Below, piece by piece: positions 47,301 through 57,068 of a DNA stretch of 64,000 nucleotides. Origin of the DNA: Oegoconia quadripuncta (lineage: Eukaryota > Arthropoda > Insecta > Lepidoptera > Autostichidae). The position numbers and the translations under genes were made by a program. The notes below the pieces were generated by a model. That model saw only the letters and a program-made list of their open reading frames with translations. It searched no databases and was not told the DNA's origin. Every line of letters begins with the position of its first letter. Within the stretch, counting starts at the first letter, position 1. Where the stretch lies: NCBI GenBank assembly GCA_949316235.1, contig OX438741.1, positions 15,067,124 through 15,131,123 on the forward strand. The letters run 5' to 3'.

Positions 47301-49051
47301 AAAGCTGCTTCCAGTCTCCCTTCTCTTTCTCGCGGAGCGCCTGTAATTTATATTTTTTAATCTCTATTTAAACTCAGGTACTTTTGTCCACATTTAGACA
47401 TGTCAGTCCCATTGTCTCCCTGGTTTGCATATATTTATTTATTTGGACAATGTTACGGAGGGATAATAGGGATAATAAACTAAATTGCAAATCAATCTCG
47501 CCGCCTCTGAGTGTTGTCTGCTAAAATGCTATGAATAATGCCAACATCTAAAAGATTGATTTGCAATTTGCTCACCAGAGCATCCCTTTCCCTCTGGTTC
47601 TTGACAGATTCCATCAGCTAATGTTGCACATCATCGACCGTACCACAAACATCGCTTTCCTCATTAGATGTGCAAACCAGCCTGAGAATCAAATCCATAA
47701 TAAAAACTTAAAAAATAACTCTATAACTGCACTCGATTCTGTGGAACGAGCGACGTGTCTAAAGACTCATTAGCAGTGGTCGGAGTAGGTAGAGCTGTTT
47801 GGGGTGAATGACCGCAAACATTGATGTTAACATGGATATGCCTCTGAAATCCCGGGATTTTGAAATTGTCGATCATCAGAATAAAAAAGGATGTAAAGAG
47901 TTTTTTTAAAATTACCTACATATAGGTACTATTTTTCTTGTAGTTAATATTTAGAAAATGTTTTCTGTCTTTCTCTAACAAAGCAGTAAATAACAAAAAT
48001 AGCTCGACCTACTTAAACAATGGTTTTTTAATTCCGAGAATTCCCGGGATTCCGGGAAATATTTGGCATATCCATGTTATATCCGCATGTCGCAAGTAGC
48101 AAAAACAGCTCTACCTACTCCGACCACTGCTCATTAGTGACCATTCGATCACTGCTAAATTGCAGAGCCTCGAGCACCGTCGCAAGGTCGCCTGTCTCTC
48201 AGTCTTTTACAGGATTATTCATACCCAGCGACTGGTTTACCTACGATTATAATTTATATCCCAAAAAAATTGAGAATAAATAGTGCCACCGAAATATATA
48301 AGTCCCATAAATAGTACCTTAAAAACAATTTGGTAGTTGGTGTAGTCGATAGTGACCCTGTCAGCGAAACCAACACTTGCGAGTTCAAATCCCGCGAAGG
48401 GTAAATGTTTGTGTGATGAATACAATTTATTCCCGAGTCATGGATGTTTATATAAATATTTATGTATGTTTATCCGTTATCTAGTGTCCATAGCACAAGT
48501 TTTGCTTAGTTTGGGACTAGATGATTGGTGTGAGTGCCCGAAATATTTATTATTATTATTATTATATTAAATTTAGATATCTTTCTGCGGGTTCGAATCC
48601 CGCTAGGGGCATATGTTTGTGTGATGAATACGGCCATGTGTACCCGAGTTATCGATGTTTTCATTTATAATAAGTATTTACAAAAAAAAATGTATATTTA
48701 TGTACTAAGTATATCAACCATCCGGTATCCACAACACAAGCCTATAGTTGCTTACTGTGGAACTAGATGGCGCTGTGTGTATGTGCAACGATATTTATTA
48801 TTAATTTATTACACCAATCGGTCAAATAAATAGATAATGGTACTTACACAAATATCTCTGGTATTTTCTTTGAACCTCACAGCGGGGAAAGGGAAATGGG
48901 CGTCATCTTTATAGTTTGCCATACCATTGTGCCCATGACCGACTATGTCCCGGTTTCCAACTCTGCACCTACCATGGATACTCCGTATCTTCATGCACCA
49001 CGGGATAAACGTTTTTGTATTGACTAACATTTTGTTCGGTATAAAAATCAT
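44358..49051 (-). CDS. COX4: Cytochrome c oxidase subunit 4, mitochondrial (complete, 3 exons)
   Basis: COX4 is a single-span nuclear subunit of respiratory complex IV in the inner mitochondrial membrane. Exons 48848-49051, 47148-47340 and 44358-44497 join in phases 0 and 1 to give 178 residues, near the family norm. The start is an ATG at 49051 after an in-frame stop; an ATG at 49030 is an alternative. The N terminus is a Lys/Arg-containing presequence. Family blocks follow in order: VGNRDIVGHG, FPFPAVRFKENTRD, ALREKEKGDWKQL, EEKKALYRASFCQTFAEFQ, a membrane segment (VVLGAVLIATTFTMWAH), and the C-terminal AQLRRMLETRTNPIDGIS and WDYDNDRWK. Two adjacent Cys occur in the block after WKQL. Divergence suggests a possible tissue-specific paralogue like fly COX4L. 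Intron 1 (48847-47341) holds two SINEs and a hAT MITE; intron 2 (47147-44498) holds a 5S-derived SINE, LINE fragments and a 102-codon ORF. Confidence 0.92.
44592..45655 (-). mobile_element. CR1-like LINE fragment (RT C terminus to 3' end) in COX4 intron 2
   Basis: A 168-codon piece has KKTKCINFRLPNV, VDATVFLGITLDSKLQWGPH, LSSAAYAVWKIR and GILLWGRAADTE, each with a counterpart in the intact LINE at 59 kb but from another subfamily. It is frameshifted at its upstream end. The 3' UTR has ATTTGTTGAATGTCAATTTA, found again at 49618-49655. Confidence 0.85.
45780..46100 (+). mobile_element. 5S rRNA-derived SINE with an RTE-like tail
   Basis: 45800-45880 matches the 3' half of 5S rRNA, including its internal promoter boxes: GCGAAGTTAAGCAATGTC (box A) and GCGCGGCCAGTCCTTAGACG followed by GGTGACC (box C). 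About 100 bases on, CCGCATTGGGCCCACGTGGT and TGAGGAGGCGATGCCCCAAC are typical of the 3' end of RTE-type LINEs. The unit ends in (AAAT)n. This structure is that of a 5S-headed SINE, not a 5S gene. Confidence 0.65.
46308..46616 (-). CDS. Hypothetical 102-residue membrane protein inside COX4 intron 2
   Basis: An uninterrupted ORF of 102 codons from an ATG at 46616, on the same strand as the host COX4 gene and lying in its second intron. The protein begins polar and charged (MDESFSQTCMEILSLLSKKE) and its second half has two probable membrane stretches around YYTYILFDWISFIILGI and LCLVQIAFTWLYALM, ending FGTDDK. Composition looks protein-like rather than repeat-derived, and it does not match the neighbouring repeats. 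I recognise no family. No AATAAA follows closely, and it could be a chance ORF, a retrocopy or a small nested gene. Confidence 0.3.
   Translation of the reverse strand: MDESFSQTCMEILSLLSKKEHAKYLIYGQRKINPLQERFLNLEHYNAPAMLYETAFWGYYTYILFDWISFIILGIPKSLCLVQIAFTWLYALMRLPFGTDDK
46940..47135 (-). repeat. Antisense-type LINE remnant beside COX4 exon 2
   Basis: GGTGGAGGTAAGTCGTTCCA and ACCCCTGAATGCAACCAAGC resemble LINE coding-tail sequence. It begins only about a dozen bases past the exon 2 donor of COX4. Confidence 0.5.
47774..48129 (+). mobile_element. hAT-type MITE in COX4 intron 1
   Basis: CAGTGGTCGGAGTAGGTAGA at the left end is inverted at the right end, with CTCATTAG as a perfect 8-bp duplication (47766-47773, 48130-48137). 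An inner pair (ATGGATATGCC, GGCATATCCAT) extends the fold. Confidence 0.9.
48331..48565 (+). mobile_element. tRNA-derived SINE, family A1 (COX4 intron 1)
   Basis: A slightly diverged copy, antisense to COX4, ending in (TTA)n. Confidence 0.85.
48585..48806 (+). mobile_element. tRNA-derived SINE, family A2 (5' truncated)
   Basis: Starts at the B box (GGGTTCGAATCCCGCTAGGG) with the A-box part missing and follows directly on the tail of the A1 SINE, both in COX4 intron 1. Confidence 0.8.
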
Positions 49052-49253
49052 TGTTTATGTCATGCAAATAAAAATAAAAAGTTGCATTTGGGTCGTTGAC
49101 TTCTATATTGAATTTGACAGAGGTTTGAAATGACAGATGGAATTTGTATTAGAACCTGTTTTGTAGGCACGTTTTATTTTTATTAGAAAAAATCAATGGG
49201 CCCCCACTTTTAAATCCATCTAGATTCTTTTTTAGATAAATAGCCGGAATAAA

Positions 49254-49511
49254 CCGCCTCCGTGGCTCAATGTTTAAACAACATTGGGTGTGCAATTCGG
49301 AGGTCGCGGGTTCGATCCCCAGCGGGGTAGGTACATGTTTAAGTACTCGGTTTGGTTGGTGGTAGGGCATTTTAAATGTCCGCCTGGCTAGCTACCACCA
49401 TCTTACCTAAATCTGCCGCCAAGCAGCAATGTTAATAGCATTGTTGTGTTCCGGTTGTCAGAGATAAGATAGCCAGTCCCCCAAATGTGTTGGGGTTTCC
49501 GGATCAGTACA
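49254..49511 (+). mobile_element. tRNA-derived SINE, family B (3' truncated)
   Basis: Head and body are intact to GGTTTCCGGATCAGTAC, where similarity stops; the usual CATCTTCACTTAACATCAGG 3' part is absent. Confidence 0.82.
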
Positions 49512-49571
49512 TTAACACTAGAACGATTTAAAATTACAATTTACTATTTAACGCCTATGTAACTATTGTCA

Positions 49572-49690
49572 AACTTCAAACTTCAAGCATTTATGTCAAC
49601 GTAAGATACGTGATATCATTTGTTGAATGTCAATTTAAATCTATTGGAAATAAAAATAGGGCTTAAGCATTGTCAACTGCAATATGGTTC
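49572..49690 (-). repeat. 3' end of the same LINE subfamily as at 44.6 kb
   Basis: Shares CATTTGTTGAATGTCAATTT and TCTATTGGAAATAAAAATAG with the copy at 44.6 kb; the coding part is lost. Confidence 0.75.
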
Positions 49691-49704
49691 TGGTCTTCTT
49701 CAAT

Positions 49705-50125
49705 TTAAGAGCTATGCTCTTGTCGGTGGAATAACGACCACGCCTCTGTACTTTCTGTACACGTTTTAACTTCTTGGTACGACACGACATTCACCTTTTC
49801 TTTCACTTGGTCAAAGTAATTACGCCTAGGTCTTCCCCTTCTTCTCTTTCCTTCAATCTTTACCTCAATTATGTTCTTCAAAAAAATATCGTGTCGTATC
49901 AAGTGATCTATCATCTTTCCTCTTCGGTGCTCAACTGTGGCTAACAGGCGTCTCTTCTCCTTTACCATCATTAACATCTCTTCATTTGTTCTTTTCTCGG
50001 TCCAGCTTATTCTCTCCATTCGTCTCCAGCACCACATCTCGAATGCCTCTAACCTTTCCCTATCCCTTTGTGTTAATGTCCATGTCTCACAGCCGTATAA
50101 AGCTATACATACTCCATATCCAATC
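49705..50125 (-). mobile_element. Non-LTR retrotransposon C-terminal fragment (RTE-like)
   Basis: Upstream YGCETWTLTQRDRERLEAFE runs into MWCWRRMERISWTEKRTNEE, LATVEHRRGKMIDHLIRH and KIEGKRRRGRPRRNYFDQ, the familiar tail of many insect LINE proteins. A short upstream piece also resembles 6950-7010. Confidence 0.8.
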
Positions 50126-50214
50126 TGGTTACAAGAGAGATAAAATGAATTTCAGCGTCTATGAATCACGATTTTGTACACTCGTCTCGCAAACCCTTTG
50201 TAAGTCCATAAAAA

Positions 50215-50735
50215 TCAAAATCAAAAATATTTTATTCAATGTAGGATACAGAAATATTCCTTATTGAAAGTCAATATGTTATTTTTTAAAACTACATCGC
50301 TTCACAAGGTGCTATCGTTAGGGAGAAGAAGCGACAAGAAACTCCGCAACAACACATCTTTTAAATTGGTTTCCATCTTTACAATAATATTACATAATAC
50401 AAAACAATAACAATTAACCTAAGCGTAGCTTACGACCAGCTAACACTAGACCTCCTTATCGCCTAAATAATCATCTATCCTGTAATAACCATTTTTGCAT
50501 ATGGTTTCTTTAATATGACGTTTAAATTTCTGCTTAATACATGTTCTGGTATTTTATTGTAAAAGCGTATGCTGTATCCCACAAAAGATATGTTAACCTT
50601 GCCAAGTCTAAATTGTGGAATTTCAATTTTATTTTTGTTTCTCGTATTCGAATTATGATTATCAGAGTGTTTACGAAATAGGCAGATATTTTTGCGTACA
50701 TACATTATACTGTCATTGCAGTAGAATTGTAACTT
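50215..50735 (-). mobile_element. CR1-like LINE C-terminal and 3' UTR fragment
   Basis: KNICLFRKHSDNHNSNTRNK, FRLGKVNISFVGYSIRFYNK and IPEHVL correspond to the intact LINE's C-terminal region. Confidence 0.8.
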
Positions 50736-51104
50736 CTAGGAATTCGGATAATCTGTTCGAAATGAGAGCCTTCGTTCCGGATACACAAATTTAGTATTTT
50801 TAAGGTTCCCTAAGTCAACACCTTCCATGTCCGTTTGTCTGTCTGTCCGAGGCTTACCTCAGACGGGGTCTACTCTCCAACGAAAATAGTTTCGGACGGC
50901 CATAACTCCAGACTTTTTCTTTTGCAGTTTGCTGTGTCAATTATAAACCAATCGTCATTATTTTACTTTTGTTGTATATAGTTGGACATCACAAGTTAGT
51001 ACAGGACACAAGGAACGTCTGAAGTTATGCAAATAAAGGATTCTTAGCAAAAGAAAAAGTCCGAAGTCCACCCGAAGCTATTTTCGTTAGCAGGGCCTTT
51101 GCCT

Positions 51105-51240
51105 AGCAATGTTAGCATAACATTTAGAATAAGATTGTTAGGACTTAACGACCGAAATCGGTGGTATTGCGATCGCTATCTATGTCGAGACGGCGGGTCC
51201 TGGCCCTTAGTACTAGCATAGAGGAATAACACTGTACTAG
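51105..51240 (+). repeat. Dispersed repeat with CGACCGAAATCGGT core
   Basis: TAAGATTGTTAGGACTTAAC, the palindromic CGACCGAAATCGG and TCTATGTCGAGACGGCGGG recur at 54400-54470 (inverted) and 54580-54665 (direct). Confidence 0.65.
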
Positions 51241-51404
51241 AAAGCCGTAATTTGGCATGGGTAATTTGGTGGAAAGTCCCTTAGTCACCTTTTACGACAC
51301 CTACGGGACGAGAGGAGACGACTCAGGTAGTTGTTGTAATTAGTAATTTCCTGAATCCTACAATCTTGGGATCTTCAAGAGCAGAGCGAATAGGCAATTA
51401 CTGG

Positions 51405-51482
51405 GATCGCGTGCTCATCTTCGACCACATCGTCACTTTCTATCAGGTGAGATTGTGGTCAAACGCGTATCCAGTTTATCAA
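51405..51482 (+). repeat. Partial family B SINE 3' end
   Basis: Only the terminal motifs are recognisable (CTCATCTTCGACCACATCGT, then a GTGAGATTGTGGTCAA variant), close to the 3' end of the acidic protein gene. Confidence 0.5.
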
Positions 51483-51491
51483 AAAAGTATA

Positions 51492-51497
51492 TTTATT
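51492..51497 (-). terminator. Poly(A) signal of the acidic protein gene
   Basis: AATAAA on the minus strand about 27 bases after the stop codon at 51524-51526. Confidence 0.65.
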
Positions 51498-51523
51498 CAA
51501 ATTAAAAACCAACAATGTTTTTC

Positions 51524-52586
51524 TCATATATTCACATAGTCTAAAAGTCGTCTATTTTCTCCAAAGCTGGCGTCGGCCACAACGTCAAATTGATTAATAT
51601 CAGCATTGGCAGCCACCTTTCCGCCATCCTCTTCTCCATCGTCCTCACCACTGATCTCTACCCCTCTGTCCTGCCCTTTTTTTTTCTCGCCAAAGTAGGG
51701 CTCCTTAATCTGCGCTTTGAAATTTAACGGCGTTACTTTAAACCCATGTGGGATTACAGAAATGCCCGGGGCAATATCTGCAGTTGCAAAAAACAATCGT
51801 TCCCCTTTAGGCACTATTCTGTCTCTGTCTACTTTACGGAATTTGTGTTTACGATTCGACACTTTCTTTGTTTCTTTACGTATATCTCTGTCGTGTACAA
51901 CTTGTGATTCATCGAAGTACTTAGCTGTTTTGACGCCTTGTTTACGATGGTATGTTTGCTTTGGAACCTCAATACTAAGCCCATCCTCGCCAGAATCGTC
52001 GTTCAGCTTGTAACTAAATTTGTAATCTTCGTCTTCTTCATCATTCTCAGATTCTTTAGTGTCAGATAGATCATTATCGTATCTGACCACTTTTTCAAAT
52101 TCCGGCATACCACTAGTACTTTGAAATCCTTTCGTAGTTTGTACTTCAGAGCCTCCATCCGAAATCTGTGAGTCGTCGTCATCGTCGAAGAGTCTTTTAA
52201 TATTCTCTACATCATCCGGGTATTGGTCTGGATACATTGTGCTCTCTACTGGTGGAGTAGCTAACATGTCTGCAACTAGAACTGGTTCATTTTCTTCAGC
52301 AGGTATGTCATGTACTCCTGGTAAAAGAAATAGGCTTTTGTTGACAAGAGGATGATTTTGGAGCTCTACTTTCTTTGTCGCCCAGAAATCTTTCATTTCA
52401 TCTCCATCGACATCATACAGGATGTCGTCTATTTCTAAATTACCAGTTAGGATCAGGTCTTTAAACAATTTCCTTAGTATTTGTATTTCTGCTGTAATTA
52501 CTTTTTTAGGTTTTGCATTTATTTTATTCTTATCAACTGCCTTTTCTGTATTGAGTCCTCCGCGCAGTACGCTGTTCTTTCCTGAG
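51524..52586 (-). CDS. 3' terminal exon of an unrecognised acidic protein (partial)
   Basis: From a TTTTCTAG acceptor just above 52586 the frame is open for about 354 codons to a TGA at 51524-51526. AATAAA follows at 51492-51497, so this is the last exon of a real gene. There is no good initiator near the start; earlier exons should lie above 52586 but were not found among the SINE and Helitron repeats there. The encoded part is soluble, with acidic runs (FDDDDDSQ, NDEEDEDYK, SGEDDGEEDGG) alternating with basic blocks (KETKKVSNRKHKFRKVDRDR). A less charged segment (GERLFFATADIAPGISVIPH) may be a folded motif. The C terminus is NRRLLDYVNI. No signal peptide or membrane span is seen. The mix of acidic and basic tracts is typical of nuclear or nucleolar proteins, which is inference only. 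Confidence 0.65.
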
Positions 52587-52686
52587 GTCTAGAAAACACA
52601 ATAAAAAATTAATACAAATAGGAATAAATAAATATACTTGGATATACACACAGCGCCATCTTTTTTGTAAATTTAATAGATAATAT

Positions 52687-52936
52687 CTAACTAATATTAT
52701 AAATGTGAGAGTTTGGATGTTTGTTTGTTCGTTTGGTTGTTGCTCAATCACGGCGATTTGATTCGTTCGTTCGCCAAATCCGTTGAAGATGAACGGATTT
52801 GGATGAAATTTGGTATATACGTAGAACAAACCCTGGATTGAAACGTAGGATATTTTTCATCCCGATAAAGTGAGTAGTTCTCGCGAGATAAATAAATTTC
52901 CGCGGTTAAGTTATTCCACGCGGGCGGAAGCTAGTA
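52687..52936 (+). mobile_element. Non-autonomous Helitron-like element
   Basis: Starts at TCTAACTAATATTATAAATG and ends GGCGGAAGCTAGTA, the TC...CTAGT layout of a widespread insect Helitron family, with GGATTTGGATGAAATTTGGT inside. No target duplication is expected or seen. Confidence 0.6.
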
Positions 52937-52954
52937 AACAAATAAATATCCAAA

Positions 52955-53287
52955 CCTCCGCCTTCGTGGCTCAATGCAAACAACATTGGGTTTACGATTC
53001 GGAGGTCGCGGGTTCGATCCCCAGCGGGGTACATGTTTAAGTACTCGGCTTGGTTGGTGGTAGGGCATTTTAAATGTCCGCCTGGCTAGCTACCACCATC
53101 TTATCTAAATCTGCCGCCAAGCAGCAATGTTAATGACATTGTTGTGTTCCGGTTGTCAGAGATAAGATAGCCAGTCCCCCAAATGTATTGGGGTTTCCGG
53201 GTCAGTACGCTTCCACCTTCGACCTCATCTTCACTTAACATCAGGTGTGATTGAGGTCAAGAATGAAAACCCGTCGAGCATAAAACA
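52955..53287 (+). mobile_element. tRNA-derived SINE, family B (full length)
   Basis: The most complete copy: head CTCCGCCTTCGTGGCTCAATG, B box GGTTCGATCCCCAGCGGGG, all body motifs and a short A-rich tail. It follows a Helitron-like end. Confidence 0.88.
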
Positions 53288-53398
53288 AACTTTCACATTA
53301 GTTATTAGATTATGTTTGTTATTTTATTACTTAAAACTTTAAATCGGAAATTTAGAAATCCCTCGAGTTTTGTATCATGGCTTGGTCAATGGCATATA

Positions 53399-53661
53399 CA
53401 CCGTGTAACGGTTAAGTGTAGTCATATTTTAAGGGCTTGTTCTACCCATCAATACGAACAACTTTTACTATGGGGGCAACTTCGAAATCGCGAAAAAAAA
53501 ATCAGCTGTTCCATAGAAAATTTCAATAACCTCCCGATGCAATGTATGAAACAGCTGATTTTTTTTTCGCGATTTCGAAGTTGCCCCCATAGTAAAAGTT
53601 GTTCGTATTGATGGGTAGAACAAGCCCTTAAAATATGACTACACTTAACCGTTACACCCTG
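53399..53661 (+). mobile_element. Palindromic MITE, 263 bp, TA-flanked
   Basis: Two arms of about 115 bases are almost perfect inverted copies, from CACCGTGTAACGGTTAAG to CTTAACCGTTACACCCTG, around a loop of about 35 bases. TA lies at both flanks (53397-53398, 53662-53663), as in Tc1/mariner-type insertions. Confidence 0.85.
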
Positions 53662-53739
53662 TACATATAAGGTCTAACAAAATTAACCCGACAAACGTTG
53701 CAGAGTGTATGTATAGGATGTACCTATTTCGAAAAAAAT

Positions 53740-53930
53740 AAAACATTAAATTTAACAGATTTTATTCATTTATTTGTCGCAGATAGCGATAAATTAGCGA
53801 TAGAATTCATTATTCAAACGGTCAACTGACTATCATAATACGCGGTTTGCTGTGGGAACTAAAGTTGGTGGCGCTGGTATCGCCGGCAACGGCGCGGCGA
53901 CGACGTTAACAGTTATATTATAATAATAAT
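53740..53930 (-). other. Possible 3' terminal exon, unproven
   Basis: On the minus strand a short frame (TVNVVAAPLPAIPAPPTLV, then PTANRVL and TGA) is followed by two AATAAA motifs. Upstream it meets the tail of a SINE with no acceptor in view, so it may be a gene end displaced by the SINE or a chance frame. Confidence 0.2.
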
Positions 53931-53940
53931 AAATATCCTT

Positions 53941-54196
53941 AGACTCACACACAGCGCCATCTAGTTCCACAGTAAGCAACTATAAGCTTGTGTTGTGGAT
54001 ACCAGATGGTTGATATATTACACAAATACATTTTTTTTTTTGTAAATAAATACTTATTATGAATGAAAACATCCATAACTCGGGTACACATGTCCGTATT
54101 CATCACACAAACATATGCCCCTAGCGGGATTCGAACCCGCAACCTTTTGGTATAGTGGTCAGAGTTGCTAACCACTACACCAAACAGGTCGTCTTA
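53941..54196 (-). mobile_element. tRNA-derived SINE, family A2
   Basis: A full minus-strand copy with head near 54196 and B box near 54123-54140. Confidence 0.85.
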
Positions 54197-54394
54197 GGTC
54201 GTCCATATTAGGTCTTCACATCGAAAATGGGACACACTTTTGCTACCAGCCGTCGAAGGAGTCGGAGCTCCACTGAACACATCAACGACTGTGAGTGATT
54301 TGATTATTATCACCGAGGCTTGAAAGGATCCGGTGAGTCGTTAGCCAATAAGAAGTTGATCATGGGATTTGAGCAAAGAGGAATTGAAGACCAG

Positions 54395-54670
54395 TGCCTG
54401 TAGTCTCGACATAGATAGCGATCGTTATGTTATCGAATTCGGTCGCTAAGTCCTAACAATGTTATTTTAATTGGAGAATTAGAGTCTCTAAAGACTCTAT
54501 CTTTTTTTTATACTAATATCAAAATATCGGTTTCCATTGAAACTACGATTCAGGTTTCCAACAAAAACCGATATGATTATGAACACTATAACATTTAGAA
54601 TAAGATCGTTAGGAGTTAACGACCGAAATCGGTTGCTATCTATGTCGAGACTGCGGGCCCAGGTCCGGTT
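54395..54670. repeat. Inverted pair of the CGACCGAAATCGGT repeat
   Basis: The two copies face each other (54400-54470 and 54580-54665) around an AT-rich centre, so the unit may be a foldback element. Confidence 0.55.
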
Positions 54671-55089
54671 GAATTCCACAGACTGCACGCGGGGGCCAAG
54701 TAGTATGGCATGAGGGGCGTGCAAATGTTTTCTTTTCTATTCTTTTCTATTCAACAGAAAGCATCTCAGGTTTCATGGTCATAATCGAATGTGAATACGT
54801 TGTCGATTCGTCTATAGTAGCTTGCAATAGTATCGCCTTTGCCCGAGCCACCCTTTACCACGCGACCCTTTATCGCTTGCAACGCCCACCCCCGAACCCA
54901 CCATCTTCGACATATTCATTTATTATGAAGACCATGAAATAAACAGATTTTATTCAAAAAATAAAATTTTGTGAGTTGGACCTTAATGGCCGCGCGCTCT
55001 AAGTACTTTGCTAGACACGCCGCCGCCACTTGCTGTGATTGGTTGCGCCCCGCCACCCGCCTTCCCTTTGGCGTCTTCAATATCAATGG

Positions 55090-55262
55090 AATGTTGCCTG
55101 TTTTTTCTCATTGATAAAACAAGGTACAATACAGTTAAGTCTATTACACACCGATTTAACATGACATTTCCAATTGCAACCACTATCTATTTCAACACCA
55201 AGGAACTTTATGGTAGATACCTCTTCTATAATTTTATCTTGAAAGTTGATAGCCAATAGCTT
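55090..55262 (-). mobile_element. LINE reverse transcriptase fragment
   Basis: INFQDKIIEEVSTIKFLGVE followed by IDSGCNWKCHVKSVCNRLN matches the post-catalytic region (FLG.xID...W..H) of LINE reverse transcriptases. Confidence 0.65.
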
Positions 55263-55375
55263 TATGTATGTGTGTGATTGGAACAGATAAACGATTTATC
55301 TATCTACTCTGGGGTCTCTTGGCCTGATGATGGGAATGAAGACCTTCAACACCTGCAGTAACGTCACCATAATAT

Positions 55376-55546
55376 TCAGACTCTTACATATAAAGGCACT
55401 TTGTGGACAATGCCGTCGATCCAATCCGCGTAGTAGCCCAGCTTGGAGAAGACAGTGGGGGCGTCTGGAGTGCCGCATACGGGGGGTCCGAAGCTGATGA
55501 CCCCCACCAGCCGACTGCCGATTATGGCCGGACCTCCAACATCTCT
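55376..55546 (-). CDS. Terminal exon of a second serine protease homologue (partial)
   Basis: The exon begins after a CCAATCAG acceptor in phase 0 and ends at a TGA (55376-55378), giving 56 residues. It reads RDVGGPAIIGSRLVGVIS, then a Cys-containing segment (VCGTPDAPTVFSKLGYY) and the C-terminal helix (ADWIDGIV), which is the normal last exon of a chymotrypsin-fold protease. The catalytic Ser of GDSGG is Val here. The layout matches the terminal exon of the homologue at 28.5 kb, including the phase-0 start two residues before the GG, so the two are probably related duplicates about 19 kb apart. No upstream exons were found between 55.5 and 58.8 kb, which is filled with MITEs and LINE remnants. 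They may lie beyond the LINE at 58.9-64 kb or be lost. Confidence 0.7.
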   Translation of the reverse strand, partial: RDVGGPAIIGSRLVGVISFGPPVCGTPDAPTVFSKLGYYADWIDGIVHKVPLYVRV

Positions 55547-55736
55547 CTGATTGGCAAAGTAGCTATGATTAAAGATATTTGATATAATGCAACAAAAGTA
55601 TCTCGGGCTTGCCGTATCAAACAAAAATAAAAATAAAAATTCCATATTAGTTTAGTAAGTCTTAGTATATGCTAGTATAAAATTGGTCATACAACAATAA
55701 TAATAAATATAAATAAAATTTAGCAAATGTCAACTT

Positions 55737-56010
55737 CTAACCTACTAAAAGCGTTGTCCAGTGGCTAGCAATAGGACACTCCCGTTGGCCTCCCACCACC
55801 CTCAGGATACTGTTGGTGCTGCCGCACACTCTACTCATCAACGAGACCACTTTCTTAAGCATAATCGCGTGGAATCCGTCGGTGCGGGCCTCGGTGAACA
55901 TGCCAGAGGCACTACAGAAGCGCGGCAGCCCCAACAATAGCCTGAAAGAGTTATTGTACTGGACTCGCAAGGCGCCGTAGGTCTTCTGCGTATATCTCAC
56001 CCATAGACTG
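55737..56010 (-). mobile_element. RTE/BovB-like LINE C-terminal fragment
   Basis: LRVQYNNSFRLLLGLPRFCS and ASGMFTEARTDGFHAIMLKK are the typical C-terminal motif of RTE-type LINEs; a stop follows in a decayed 3' end. Confidence 0.8.
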
Positions 56011-56082
56011 GTTTTAACTTGGTCTATACATCGAGCAAATGTTTGCGATCGATCAGTAAATTTAGTACAACGGAAGCGTCTT

Positions 56083-56415
56083 AGACCCGTCTTAATAAAC
56101 CATTCTCAAGATTGAGAACAGTCTTGTGACCGGTCTCAAGTAAACGTGTTGATTGATAAACCTAACTTGAGACCTGAAAAGCTCGTACATACTCAAGCAG
56201 TACTCACTTGAGAGGTGCGCGTATTAATAAACGAAACTCAAAACTATCATTCATTCGCCGCTGAGGCAAATACTTGAGAAGTGATCTCAGCTGAGTAGAC
56301 CACAAGATTGGTTTATAAATTAGCATGCAGCTTGAGATAGTGTCAACTGCTTAAGACGCATCTTGGTTGATACATCCTCAAGACTTATTTTAAGATTGGT
56401 TTATTAATACGGGCC
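56083..56415 (+). mobile_element. GGCCCGTATTAATAA-type MITE, complete copy
   Basis: Closely similar along its whole length to the copy at 36879; the left terminus is slightly altered (AGACCCGTCTTAATAAACC). Confidence 0.8.
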
Positions 56416-56416
56416 C

Positions 56417-56929
56417 AAGTGTAGCGACACGCCTGCGGAAGGTGCGGCACCGAGAATTCGGCTCAATACGCTCGCAGTGTTTTGAAGTAACCTATGTCAC
56501 ATCAGTCGATATTACGCGGCGTTCAGCGTAGTCCCGAACCTTTCGTCTAGCGACTGTTTCCGCTTCAATGTATTTAGCGTAGCAGCGACATATCACGCGA
56601 CGCGTTATGCGACCGAATGTTCGGCCAACGTAGTTGAATGTTCAGCGCGTGCTTTCAAAGCGAAGAGCGGTAACGGCGCGTTCCTGTTCAGCAATGACTA
56701 ACCTTTCTCTTTCAGTACAAGTGTCTATCGTCTCTTTTAGTGACCACACCGACACAGATGATGACGACGCCACGTAATGTCCTTCGCGTAACGCGCTGAA
56801 TTTGAAGCCGCGCGTCGCGTAATTGCGCGTTCGGAGCGTTTGGTGTGCCATGCCTACCGAATATTACGACCGATAATTCAGTGGCCGAAGTGTCGGCGCA
56901 GTACCTTCCGCAGGTGTGTCCCTTCACTT
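56417..56929 (+). mobile_element. 513-bp element with about 45-bp inverted repeats
   Basis: AAGTGTAGCGACACGCCTGC on the left and the complement of AAGTGAAGGGACACACCTGC on the right. It is markedly richer in CG than its surroundings and abuts the preceding MITE directly. Confidence 0.65.
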
Positions 56930-57068
56930 AGAAGTAAGGATGGGGCATAAAAATATCTAGGACACTTACGTGGTCCAAAATTTAGTGATCAAACGAAAGC
57001 GAGCTAAACGGTGAATTATTAACGAGAACGCAAAACACGCGGTACGCTAAAACGTAGGTACGTTAGTC

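Noticed and set aside
15412..54196. Many tRNA-like heads with good B boxes
   Set aside because: Each is followed by the same non-tRNA body and a repeat tail, so they are SINEs. None folds as a full tRNA by eye.
54983..55183. 66-codon minus-strand frame with a hydrophobic start and AATAAA after the stop
   Set aside because: Its first half overlaps a LINE reverse transcriptase fragment in another frame, so the hydrophobic part is an accident of frame. The Gly-rich end alone is too little to call.
56642..56927. Overlapping minus-strand frames in a CG-rich stretch
   Set aside because: They lie between the 45-bp inverted repeats of a transposable element, show no domain, and the CG-rich sequence makes open frames likely by chance.
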